Assembly (NCBI GenBank): GCA_007644065.1
Contig: VJWN01000006.1
Coordinates: 1,798,001 to 1,862,000 of the forward strand
Length of the DNA stretch: 64,000 nt
Source of the DNA: Margaritispora aquatica
Lineage: Eukaryota; Ascomycota; Leotiomycetes; Helotiales; Discinellaceae
Reading direction: 5' to 3'
Shown: piece after piece, positions 49,438 to 61,508 of the stretch
Layout: every line of letters starts with the position of its first letter
Position numbering within the stretch: the stretch's first letter is position 1
Position numbers and translations under genes: made by a program
Notes under the pieces: generated by a model
What the model was told of the DNA's origin: nothing
The model's database searches: none
What the model saw: only the letters and a program-made list of their open reading frames with translations

Positions 49438-52400
49438 ATGGCTCGACCATTTCCGAATACGTTTGAGAAGGATTCTCCCATGTCAGCCTATCCATTTATT
49501 CCACCCTGTTCATAGCTTTGAATAATCTACTAATCATGATATCAGGACCCCACAATCTGCCACATCCAACATATCATACCAAACCAATGTGAGCAGGCAA
49601 AAGACGAAGAAATGGGCAGAAGCAAAGAAAGTAGACTATGGAGGCGATGATTGGGGCGACGATGATGGATACGACTATGATCCTCCTCCCCCACCTCCTG
49701 CTGCCTCAAAACCCACTGGATTACGGCAACAAGGTCAAGCAGCAGCATCCGGAAATGTGGGATCTATGTCTGGAGAGAGTGGTAAAAGATATGGAGATCT
49801 GCCACCAGTACCTGGACCAAGTGGCCATAACCGCACGCATTCATTTGATGCTGACGACGAGAAGAGGAACTTCTCTAGTAGTACGGTGCGACAGCCATCA
49901 CCTCCAAGAGGCAATGCTCCAGCGACTCGATTTTCTCAGATTACCGGGGTATCAACTCTTCGAAACTCAAGCGGTCCCCCAGTACTCTCAATATCCACCC
50001 TGCAGCCTGCCCAAGATGTACCGCAACAGAATCCAGTCATGCCCGAGGTGGAGCCCTTTCCCCAAACTCAAGCTTTGCCAGGGGAGACGCCTTCGATTAC
50101 TTCTCCGAGTTCAGACTTGGTGACGCCTTCAACTGCCAGTGATTATCATGCGCGACGTGACTATTCGCCGTCCGCAGTTGTGCCCCCTCTGACCACCCGA
50201 GGTCCACAGAGTGCGGTTGAATCAACCTCTACCAGATTTCCCGCTCGCAAGAGCAGTTTAAGTCAATCCACAGGACCACCATTGGAGGAAATCATGCATG
50301 GCTCGGTTGAGCTGCCCGCATCGAAATCATGGACTGGCTCAACTGCTCGCGAATCATCACCCGGTGCTTCATCTCGTTCGCTAGTTTCCTCCCCAGGCAA
50401 GGCTTTGCCATTCATCCGCCCCGCGGACATCTACAAGAGGAGGATGGAAGAGGAACGGGAGAAGGAGCGTCAATCGCTGGAGTCAACTCGCCCAAGCATG
50501 GATTCAATGACAGACCCAAGGCAAATTGAGGGTTCCACCATACATCAGCTCCGACACAAGACCAGCTCGGAAAGCCTAGGCGCGAAAAGAAGGATGAGCA
50601 ATGATGCCGAGGACGTAGATTCTGGTCGACGCCTAATGCCAATGCTCGACACGGTCACAGAGAGGAAGAGCGAGTATGGATTTGACGGAGTCGACATTAC
50701 GAAGGCAATACCGCAGGCAACGACAGATATCACGAAAGAACCTATTCAATCTGATAACGACAAGACTGAAACAGGGCTCAGACTCTCATCCAGCCCTAAA
50801 CTACCTGATCTTAACCGAATATCTGGGTTTGGTATGGACATGTTTATCCAGCCAAGCCGATCCTCTACCAGTGATACTGAAGCGATTTCTACAAACGTGC
50901 CCAGTACCCATAGCTCCTCAGCCAATGATCCAGATTCCTCCTTGAAATCGCAACCCTCCATCGGCTTCAGATCTGTTGTCAATCAAGCATTTGATACTCC
51001 TGTTCCCCAAACACCTGCATCTAGCGGCGTGAAACGGACTGATAGCGAAAGCACTGGCACAACGGGAATTTCTCCAATCATAAGCAGAGCCCCGAGTAGT
51101 GCTGTTGCTGGATCACGTCAACCAGAGATGTCTATCTTGGAAGTTGTGAATGAGCCCAATTCTCCAGAAAGCTCTCATGCGGTGACCGTCGAGAAAATTG
51201 GAGAAGATATCCCAGGCTTCAAATTGGGCCATCGTCGGAATATCAGCGCTCCTAGCCCCGGTAACAGTCCGGCTCGTACACCAGATCTTGGAATGTCGCC
51301 TCCGGCCTTGACCAGTCATGTTGCAGAGGTTGATGTAGCGTCACCGGACGAGCCTTCAGCAGTTCAAGCTGATAGTATTCATGCTCCTCGCCCAGATGCT
51401 GGTCGAGAGGCAAGTTTCCGACCTTCACTTCCTGGGGCTTGGACTTCTTACGCCACGACAACAGAGGCGCCATCTCGATCCATTAGCCGCAAACAAACTC
51501 CAATACAAGCTTCACAGGATTTACAGGAAGAAGATCTAACGCCAACTACCACAAAACAGTCTTTACCAGAGTCAGCTCTTGAGGCGACTCTGGTAAGTGC
51601 CACCATGCCTGGAGCTGCTGGAGCAACTATGGGAAAGCACGATCCATCAGAGCCTATGCCTCCCCCAGCTTTTGAAGATACCAAATATGTAACAGCCCCA
51701 GAATCATTAAAAAGTGTCTATTCGGCAGCAGCTCTTGACCCGAGAGTGTTTCCTCCACTGGAGAAGGCGCCACCGGAGACGCAACTTCGACCTGATATCG
51801 TGAATCGCAGTATTTCGAATGACTCCAACGCAGCCCCGACCCCACCTCCAAAAGACACCCCAAAGATGGAATCACTGCCGAGCAAGGCTGGATACTTCCC
51901 AACCCTCGTAGCACCTGTGGGAAATGTTTCTACTCAAGAGGAGGACGACGACGAGTCGGATGGTGAATGGGATTCCCCAACACGGGAAGCTTTGCCAGTC
52001 CTCAACACAGGCACTCCTCCCTCAGATGATGAAAATGAAAGGTTGCGAGAAGAGATCGTCAAAAGTCTAAGCCCTCGACCTTCGGATGCGACACGTAAAG
52101 AAGAAACTCTGATTCCAGAGCCGCTGAAAGATAATACGTATGTAACAACAGCAGGGAGAGAAAGCGCATACCTACCATCCGAGCTATACGACAACTACTT
52201 ATCATCGGCCGATGAGGGTCAGACACCTCCCGCTGTCATCACAGAATCGTCACACGTACCTGGACTTCAACACGCAGAATCGGTGATGGAGCCGATCTTC
52301 GAGAACAAGTCAATCCCTGCCGAAGTTGCACCTTTGAGCCCTCAGCGATTGCAACCCTCCTTGGAACCACCTCGTCCAGCTCTACAGAATAGATTTTCGT

Positions 52401-55400
52401 GGGAAAAAAGTTCTGAGAATCTCCCATTGGGTGGGCAGCCTTCTAACACCCATGAAGATATTGTGAGCGAGCTTCCAGGGCCAGACGTGACCCTTCCGAT
52501 TGAACTGGATGTTTCAACATCTATCCCCAATCCTGTTCCATCGAAAATTGAAGGTGATGTGAGAGCCCGTGATCCGGAAACAGAAGAGTTGGGGGGCGAG
52601 TCCACACATGGGAAAGCTGTGGGTATGAATGGTGCAATCGTAGGCGGCTCTGCTGCTATCGCTGCCGCAGCTGCCTATGCTCACCATCAGCCGGCGCGTC
52701 GATTGTCTCTGGCAGAAGAGAAGGATCCTACGGTCACTTCAACCACCTATCCTGTTTCACCAACCCCTCCTGAAGATGAGCATCCAGCCCGCTCATCTCA
52801 ACCTTATATGCCACCACTATCAACAGTCTCACTGGCACAGACAGCTCCTAGCACTGTCTCTCCTGTTGATACTCCAACCCAGCAAAACTTTCCACCCGCA
52901 ACCAAATTGATTGCTTTCAAGGAGATCATGGCAATCTCTGCCCCAGAACAGCGTATACAGACTTTCAATACTACGCGGCAATATTGGGCATCGATCGATC
53001 CTGGTCTCAATGACTGGATGGTGAGACTTCAGGGACAGTATCCAGAACACGCCGATGCGACGGGAAGTTGGGGTGGTCCAAATGCCGGGACTGGCTCTGG
53101 TTCAACAAGAATGAAGTTCCCAAAAGTTACTAGTTCAGCGCCGCCTCTTCAGCAGCCGTACTACCAGCAGTATCTGAATGCGAGCTCGCCAACCACAACA
53201 AGTCCTTCCACTCCAACAGCCGCAGGTCCTAGTCCAGGACAAAGCTTTCAGCCTACGGCTCCACAACAGGGATTCAATGCTTCGGGCAGCAGCAAGCTCA
53301 CTACTCAGCAGGTACAGGCAAAGGGAAAGGAGTTTCTTCATACAGCAGGAATATTTGGTGGAAAGGCAGGCAAAGCAGGCAAAGGTTTACTTGCAAAGGG
53401 AAAGAACAAATTTCGAGGGTCAGGAGGAGGAGACAAGGTAGATTGACATCTCCTTTCCGGCTGAAGCGCATGTGGCGATAGGGCATATTCATGTTTGATT
53501 TACTTTCCTGTGTTTTCAGACTAATCGTCGCGCGTACCTTGTTTTGTCCATTGTCAGATGTCATCCTGCTTAGCAGGCTGTGTACGACTAGGGATAATTT
53601 CAACCTTTTCTTCACTTCTTCCCCTTGCACTGTGCTCTGCTCGGTTTGAACTGTTACTAAGTTTTGAAGTCACCGCAGACAAGCCCACCTCCACCTTCTA
53701 AACCCAAGACTGAACGCCGATCGTCTTGGGGATTCCCATTAGGACTAAACCGGTCTTCCAATCGAAATGATTCTTCATCGCGACTTTCAAAAGATAGTAC
53801 CCCTCCCCCAACATTCCAGCGTTCTCGAGCTGCGACTACGACGTCTTGGGATTCATCACCTGCCCAAGGAATGTCATCGCAGCCTGTAGGCCAATCACAA
53901 TTAGATGGTACCATGAGTGGGGCTCTTCCATTTGAACATCAACAAACACACTCACACTCACAACCACAATCACAACAGCAATACCAACCGCCAATGACTC
54001 CAAACACCATTCGTGGTGTGACTGAAGGACCGTTACCTTTGTCTCAGTCCATTATGAAGCCAGTTCCTGACCATGACACTGTGTCGGAGATCACTGAAGA
54101 TGAAGAAGACGCACTTCCAGTACCTGCTCCCATTGGCAAGGCCCAGCCCTCATGGGACCCCTTTAATGCAGCACCAATCTCAGAAGAAGGCAGCCAGGTG
54201 GATGAATCCATAAAACCAGGCCCAGCACCTACCGAGATCCATTTAACTCGGCCATCTTTAGCCGTTCCAGCAGAGGCTGCGGCGAGAAGTGAGCGTTCCA
54301 ACAGTGACGAGACTCGTTTCTACGATGCTGCTGAAGAGCCAGCAGAGAGTAGTGATTGGGTCATGGTATCTGCCGATCATGATTCTAAGGAGACATTATC
54401 AAAAGAAGAACCAGTTTTGCTTTCGAAAGATGAGAACTTGAATGGGTTAGAGGCACCTCAAACAGTCACAACCTCGGAGCCAGAAAATCCATCTGGAGAT
54501 CAACATACACCGGAGCTGGAGATTCCAAAGCCATTGGCGTCTCCAACGACAAGCATCATCAATCGACCACGAGGTAGCAGTTACGATTACCCTTTACCTG
54601 TCGCATCGCCATCCGCATCAAGATTCTCGGCAAATAGCCCAACACCTGCTCAGACGACAGCGACTAGTACTCGTATCAGCAGTAATATACCGCCCCCCGT
54701 GTTCAAACTGTCTCAGCTAGCTACGGTGCCAGTGACAACAGAACCTTCCCCACAAGAATTAGAAAGGCAGAATGCAGCCTCATCGTTCTTGCCACCAATC
54801 CGCCGCACATCTACTTTCGGTATTGGGTTTGGTTCCCGTCATCCCAAACCTCGCTTCCCACTTGATGAAGGGGATGAAGTGATTTCTGCCCCAGAAGCAC
54901 AAATCCAGCCTCAACAGATTAACCGAGAAACACCTGCTCCTGATCCTGTAGTTTCTCCTATCGAACCAAAACCATCACAAGCGCATGACCAGGTCTTATC
55001 GAATGCTCCTGATGTTGTCCCAATTCAGAATCTTCCTCCCAACGGACCAGCTAGCGAGAAGCGCGGAACGGATCCACAGTCTCCACCTAAAGCCCAATCA
55101 CAACAACGCACTCAGCAAGGACCTATGTGGACTACGAGACCTCCGCTTCCTCCTGACGGTGCTTCCAATCGTAATCAACAAGTGGCCCCAATACAAGCTC
55201 AGCGAATGCCTATTTCCCCTCCAAGGGGAGCAGATATCTTGCAACAGCCTGAGTTCAGAGAATCACATGTTGAGTGGCGCCCCAATCGACCAAAAGCCGG
55301 ACCAGCAGCGGCCACAACATCTCCTTCGTACTTAAAAGAAATGGGTCTGCCCCCACCACGCAATAATTCTTGGGAACCGGGAGCTGAGCAAGAAATAACG

Positions 55401-58298
55401 AGGCATGCTCCTGCCCCAGTATCAGACCCAGAATATGACGAGAAGCCTGCATGGCCTCAGGCGCCTCCACAGCAAAGGCCTTACGAGCAGCCTCCATCTT
55501 CAGCCCAAAGATACCCCGAGCTCTTTAGACCTGGCCAAGTTGGCGGGCCAGAGGCACCAAGAGGCAGTGTTGACTTGCCCGCTCATTACTATCAAGCGCC
55601 ACTATCTCGCACAGCTGCGTTTCTTCCACGACAACAAACAAATGAATACCAGCTACCGGGAGTTGGTCCTCCTGAGCCTCCAGCAGCCGGAACATCAAGA
55701 CGCAACTCTGGCTTCTTCAAGGAGATTGGAGGGAAGCTCTCAAGGGCATCATCAAGGGAGCGAAGAAGTGCTTCAATTTCTCGTAGGGAGCGTCGAAGCA
55801 ATTCTATATCTCGAGACCAGCCTTTGTCTCGAGGTAATGAATATGCAGATTCAATAGCTCCATCTGAGGCTGCCCAAGAACGTCAAAAAAAGAGATCAAG
55901 CTTCTTTGGTGGATTGCACAACTCAGGTAGCGGCATAAATACACCAGCTAGTCGAGAAAGTGTTATTGCTCACCATGCATCATCGCGAGTCGACTTGACA
56001 GCTACACCGCCGGCACCCTTGTCTCCAAAGGTGAGGGAGGAAAAAAAGAAGAGTTTGTTTGCTGGCACACACCTAACTGCACCAAAACCCAAGACTGGTA
56101 AAACGGGCAGAGCATCGACTGCTTCCACTACAACAGCAGAATCGGCCACGAAGAAAAATCGGTTTTCTGGATTAAGCAGCATTTTTGGGAAATCTAATTC
56201 GTCAACTAAAACCTTGACCCAAGCTCAGCCTCAAGCGACTCGAGAGCTTTCATATGATGAACGACAACCAATTGAGTCACCCCTGCTAAATGCGACGAGA
56301 CCTAAGGAAAGCAAGCCTCTGACGCCCAACATTGACACAAGATCGACGAGTCAGCAGCGAAGTTCATTTGGCACAATGGGCCATGGTGCTGCCACCCCAG
56401 CGTCTCCGGGCAAAGACAACAAGCCACGTCGACCCTCGGCATCTGGTCTGCTGAATGGATTCATGGGTAGAAAGGCAAACACTGATCGCGGTAGCGATGA
56501 TTCTCGTTCTCAAGGAAGCGTCTCCAATCGAACCGTGCAGCCAGTACTATTAGCTCAGACCTACTCTGATCTTAACGATGAGTTGCCCGTTTCTTCGAGT
56601 CAAGGTCGCCAAGGACAAAATTCTGTAGAGCAAAGGATTCCTGATCAGCGAACCCGTGAACGTGTAGCAGACCAGCGCGGACAGCAGACTTCTGATCAGC
56701 GGATGCGTGATCTCAGTCATCAGCGTCGACCAGATCAATCCCAAAATTTTGCAGTCCAATCACCAGAACGGGGACGCCAACCAAGCAAAGAGCAGCGACC
56801 ACAATATATCGAGCCACAGTACGACAGCGTACCGATTCCAGGCGGCTATTCTCTTGTTCGCGGCCAAGGAGCAATGAGTGTGCACACAGATTATGATCCC
56901 AAAGGTCTCAACCGCATGCAGTACGCCCATCCTAACATGTCACAAGATCCACGCTATAATAATCTACCGCAACAACCTCGCTCCCAAGGCGAACAACGCC
57001 AGCATCAAGACACAATTTCGAAACAACGCATGCCCTCTCAGCAACTCCAGCCAGGCTTCCAAGAAATACCACCACCTTCATTGTCCCAACACAGAGGTCA
57101 GCCGAGAAAGCTAGAATTAATCAACATTTCAACCCTTCAGAACTACCAAGCTCAAAACGTAGGTAATCCTCGTCTGAGCCGTGAAGACCTCCTTGCTCGC
57201 TCGCCACCCAAGATTTTGGACGGCCAGCAGAGACCTTATGAGATTTCTCTCCCAGGTGGCGATGATGATGACGAGGATGAACGTCCTGTTCCTTTACGTA
57301 AGGATCCCATAAATTCACACCAATCTCATCCAGCTGTCAAAGCCGGACGACCAGGTGCGGTGCTGAGGCTGCAACAGCCTACGTTGAGACATCCTGAGAG
57401 TCCAGCTGGGTATCCACTACCTGAAGATACTGTTTTCTCGCCCGTGAACCCCGGAGTGAATGATATCCCACCACCACCCCCTCCCAAGTGGCCAAGCCAC
57501 CTGGATCAACATCAGCATCAAGATTATCAGCAGAATAGAAATACACGTGGACATGACAGACAGATGTCATTGACGCCAAGTATGAGTACTATGAACCTGG
57601 ATATGGATCTCGATCGGTCCAACACACGGCGGACTGCTGTTAGTGCCATTTCTGCATTCTCGCAGCATGATTCTGCTGCTTCGCCTACCCAACCTGCTCC
57701 TCAGAGCTCAATGCACCATCATCATAATGGTGCACTGAGTGTTCCCATCGCTGATGGTCATGGGCATATCATATCTGAAGGGACGAGTGGCAGGCCTAGA
57801 GGCAGCAGTATAAGCGAACATTCCCCCACGCCACCGAATCTGATGCGTAACGCCTCTGGAGGGACACCTGGGAGCAACAGTGGAGTTGGCGCTTCCGTGC
57901 TGAAGGACGAAATTCGAAGGACGGAAGTCAATGTGCCTATCCGTCCACCCAGTCAAGATGATCTATACAATGCAAGCCCAAGATTGCCAAACCCACGCTT
58001 AGACACAAGTGTAGGCACCAATAGCAATGGCAGTCCTCCAATGACACAGAATACACCTGCGCCGTTTATTAGGTCAAACGCCAATTCAGGTGAAGGTGTT
58101 AGAGATGCAAGTTTGAAGGGAAAGCAACCGCAGGTTCAAGAGGAGAAGATCCATTATGCGGGCGGACAGGGCCAAGGCGTCGGAGGATTATATCCTGGTG
58201 GTGATAGTGAGAGTGAGTTGGCAGCGATGAGTGCGACCAGTTACCCTGGTCAAGAGTGGAATCCTTACGCAGAGGGGGTGTGGGATGATGGTGACTGA
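49438..58298 (+). CDS. Giant disordered fungal protein; short and long forms possible
   Basis: Exon 1 (49438-49481, MARPFPNTFEKDSPM) joins exon 2 at 49546 in phase. Read through, the frame ends at 53446 (1314 aa). If the GTAGAT at 53438 is spliced to the TTGAAG acceptor ending at 53669 (branch-like TTACTAA just before), exon 3 (53670-58298) joins in phase and gives 2854 aa. Exon 3 has no ATG near its start, which favours the long form. Conserved-looking pieces are KKWAEAKKVDYGGDDWGDDD near the N-terminus, RFSWEKSSENLP, and AFKEIMAISAPEQRIQTFNT with YWASIDPGLNDWMVRL near residue 1170. The rest is Pro/Ser/Gln-rich and disordered. A scaffold role is plausible but unproven; family name not known to me. 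Confidence 0.75.
53438..53669 (+). other. Candidate retained intron with in-frame stop
   Basis: The 232-bp segment starts GTAGAT and ends TTGAAG. If retained, the frame stops after two codons (V, D, TGA); if removed, GDK joins SPQTSPPPPSKPKTERRSSW in phase. Confidence 0.55.
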
Positions 58299-58847
58299 AC
58301 ATGTTGAGTTCGGGTGGAAGAGTAAGAAAGCAGTATACCGCACCGAAGTAATGAGTGAACAAACGCAGCAAATCGCAGGCTCGATACAACACAATAATAG
58401 ACAACAGATACATCGATTATTTCAGGACTCTAAAAATTTGGAACAATAACCAGCGTCGGAGGGGATGATGTTAATTTGAAAGCAGATGGTGTATATATAA
58501 GTGTACGTATGCATATTGTCGCATTGAGATTGGAGTTTATTTTAGTTTCGTGTAAAAGACGAGGATACAGTTGGATTTTTTAGTCAATTGAGCGAAGCGA
58601 TTGGATTGAACTGGTTAAGACGAGCGAAATTTGAGCCAGCGCATAATGAAATACCCGGATTATAGCAGACCAGAGCGGACCAGAGCAAAGCGCAGTACAA
58701 TACAATTTCATTACACCTTAGGAGCGGGGAAGGTCTAGAGGTGTAGTGTGCGAGAGTTGATTTGATGTGAATTGGCTTGAGATGAACGGAACATATGAGT
58801 GCTTTGTGTTGGGACGTGAGTTTGGTACTTTGCTTCGAGCAAGTGCG

Positions 58848-58851
<4 letters not shown>

Positions 58852-58889
<38 letters not shown>
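58852..58889. repeat. (CT)19 microsatellite
   Basis: An unbroken run of CT dinucleotides of about 19 units. Confidence 0.95.
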
Positions 58890-58893
<4 letters not shown>

Positions 58894-59112
58894 GGTGTGG
58901 ATTTTGCGGCTGTTTGTTCAGTCTTTGCTTTTGTCGTGGGAGAATACAATGAATGAAAGTGGATGTAATGTATTCTTTCGTCTCATTTTCTCTCCATACC
59001 ATCATCTTGTTCCTGCATCTCTATCCTTTCCCCACCTTCTTTGCACAAACGAAGCTGTCAAATTCGTCATCCTCAAAGACAGAAATATGGCTGGACAGAA
59101 AGTTAGAATATT

Positions 59113-59211
59113 CGCCTTTTTCACAAGTCTGAAGTTTGGACCTCAGTCCCTTTATCATGGAGCCCTCTTAGAATGGCCAGGTTCAAACTTCAGACTTATG
59201 AAAAAAAGGCG
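59113..59211. repeat. Imperfect 31-bp inverted repeat
   Basis: The left arm (59113-59143, starting CGCCTTTTTCACAAGTCTGA) and the right arm (59180-59211) are near-perfect reverse complements with about three differences. The loop is about 36 bases. A transcript would fold into a long hairpin. No terminal duplication was identified. Confidence 0.85.
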
Positions 59212-59469
59212 AGTAAAGCCTCAAAATATGCTCATATGCTGCCTATGTTGGAAGAGTTCACACTTGTAAGACCTGGAAGAGGTTTCCCTTATATACTTGC
59301 GACACTTCACTATTTACATCAGATAGGTTTTGGCGACTGACAAAGATAAATTTGACCGGCCTCACTTTTCTGCTTTCTGATCTCTTTTTGGATTTGCTCT
59401 ACTTTCTCCACTTTCTCCATGCCAAATATTTACTCATGAAATCCGCACTCTATAAGCTCAGCCACTTAC

Positions 59470-60523
59470 TCACACAGAAGGCAACACATACACCCCCGCC
59501 TTGATATCGTCCACAATCGTCGCATTTGGCTTACTATACCTCGAAATCTCCGCACCATACGGCGTCGTGCTCGTCATGAGCCACGAAACCATCGATCCAA
59601 ATAGCACACTTCCCTTAGGATTGAGATGCGTGAAGTCAGTTGAGATGCGGTTGTAAGTCGCTGCGTTGGCGGCACCGATGGCGTTGAGGTAGTTGGTCGA
59701 GGCGATGTTCAAGTCGATGCACGAGATGTTAAGCGACGCTGCGACGGCAATGGTTGCAAGGCGCTGGGGCTCGAGGTCTTGAATTACGAGACCCGAGGCG
59801 TTATAGTTTCGGCGGGAGATGGACGTCACTAGGATCTGGGTGCTGGTCAGATGGATATTGTGAGAGGGCAGAGGAAAAAAGTGAAAAGCAGAGAAATAAC
59901 AACTTTGTGGGAGGACTAACTGGTATTCCACCTGCTGCGATGGCTTCTTTCGCAAGATTCTGCAAGTTTGTGGAGTATTGGGTGATGTTTATGCCGGATG
60001 TGGTCTTCTGGTCATTGTGTCCGAACTATCACACGTCTTGGTCAGCCTCAACTTTTCATTTTCATTAGATTTTAGCAGACCCGGTGATATGGCACTTACT
60101 TGGATGGTCACATAAGGTGTATACTCCTTGGTTGCTCTCTTCACCGCATCAATCGTATTCGCCCACGCTCCGCCGGATACGAACGATGCAGTCGTGGCTC
60201 CATTGTAGCCGAGATCAGTGCCGATTGCGTGGTTTGTGAGTGTGGAGAGGAAGCCTACTCCCCAGCCTGGAATCCACAGAACAATGTCAGCATTGAGTTC
60301 ATGAAAGTTTTAAGCTGGAAGGAGAGTGTGAGTATTGAGACGTACCACCGCCAGCACCAGAATAAGCAGCTGTTGTCGAATCACCAGCAAGGTAGAAAGC
60401 AGCTGGCTTCTTTGGAGTGTTCCATCGCTTATTTTCAACTGATGAATGAGCTGTGGGGATGGCTGAGACGAGGGTTGAGGTCGTTGCAAGTGCAATCATG
60501 AGGAGAGTTGAGACTGTCATCAT
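59470..60523 (-). CDS. Rhamnogalacturonan acetylesterase (CE12, SGNH)
   Basis: Exons 60523-60346, 60266-60100, 60025-59921 and 59835-59470 join in phase into 271 aa. A signal peptide (MMTVSTLLMIALATTSTLVSA) precedes the SGNH blocks: AFYLAGDSTTA with the catalytic Ser, GWGVGFLSTL, NGATTASFVSGG, VTIQFGHNDQK with Gly and Asn, and DFTHLNPKG with Asp and His. This matches fungal rhamnogalacturonan acetylesterases, which remove acetyl groups from galacturonate in rhamnogalacturonan I outside the cell. The neighbour on the other side of a shared 985-bp region is a rhamnogalacturonan lyase. The start ATG directly opens the signal peptide (MM, either Met possible). Confidence 0.94.
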
Positions 60524-61508
60524 CTTGAGATTTGAAGAGATGCAGTCACTTGAGGAGATGGTGGTGAAGATGTGTTTCTTGAGTTATTCTTTTTCTACTA
60601 TATATACTATTTTCCTGCTGCACATTGTTCATATGCTAAATGCCTCCGGAGTAGAGGATTTTCCTGCATCTTTCATCGGTCCAGCGGATTTTGGGTTCAT
60701 TCTTGAGCATCAAGCATGAAGTAAGCCACTCCCAGCACATAGGGAGGGAATATGAAAATCTCAAAATGCTTGAATTTCAGGACCATCATTGGGCTTGTTA
60801 ACCCCACAATCATCGTCATCACATGTTCATCTCTTCTCTCATTTGGTGTGTGGATTGTGGAGTACCTACTGTATGGAGTCCGGAGTACATGGTACAGTCT
60901 ACAGAGTGCGTGGATGTACTGTACATGGGGATATATGGATAAGTGGATTCCTGTCCTTCGCTCCAGAAATTCCACCTATAATTCGATCCCGCTCCGACCC
61001 AATCGCCTCTATTCCACCTCGTCTTGGCACATAAACATACACCGAGGTTCCCGGTCCCGAACTGGGATATCATCTATATTCCACTTTATATTGAATATAT
61101 CCCAATTTATCCCCAGCTCCAAAATAATTTCGTTAGCCAAAGTTCATCTCGTTACATTACACACCGAACCCGTCACTCCATCCTTGGCCAGGTGGGGTCC
61201 CCAGCCCTCCCCGCAGCATCGGTAGATTGCACCCCGGACACCCTGTTTATTTCGTCCGATGGCACTGGATGAATGCTTCCAGGATGCTCGTCGAGTGCAT
61301 TCAGCATTGCGAGCGTGGCACATTGCCAATTTCTTGGTACCTGGAGCTGAGATGGAAGATGCATGTTGATGCGGTTCTGGAAGATTTCGGTGCAGGTACC
61401 GGAGCCATATTTAGTGATAGCATCACCTTTCATTTTTGAGCTTTCTCCCTCACCCTCATCCTATCTTCTCTTTGGCATTCTTGATCTCTTTGATTGCAAT
61501 TGGGAAAG
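60524..61508. promoter_or_regulatory. Shared promoter of CE12 and PL4 with CreA-type sites
   Basis: The 985 bp between the divergent start codons contain several matches to the SYGGRG consensus of the carbon-repressor CreA, mostly on the minus strand: CCCCAC at 60798-60803, CCCCAG at 61111-61116 and 61199-61204, CCCCGC at 61209-61214, and GTGGGG at 61192-61197. The cluster at 61.19-61.21 kb is dense. A TATA-like TTTATATTGAATATAT lies near 61085. This is compatible with joint carbon catabolite repression, which is inference from motif matches only. Confidence 0.4.

Larger units (their letters stand above)
58299..59469. other. Intergenic with CT repeat and inverted repeat
   Basis: Holds the CT microsatellite and the 31-bp inverted repeat listed separately. 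No protein gene recognised. Confidence 0.45.

Noticed and set aside
53664..58298. Second giant frame as an independent gene
   Set aside because: It opens directly after a splice acceptor, has no ATG for about 70 codons, and joins the previous exon in phase; kept as the long form, but not proven.
58852..58889. CT run as a functional promoter element
   Set aside because: It lies downstream of one gene and at the 3' side of the next; a simple microsatellite is enough.
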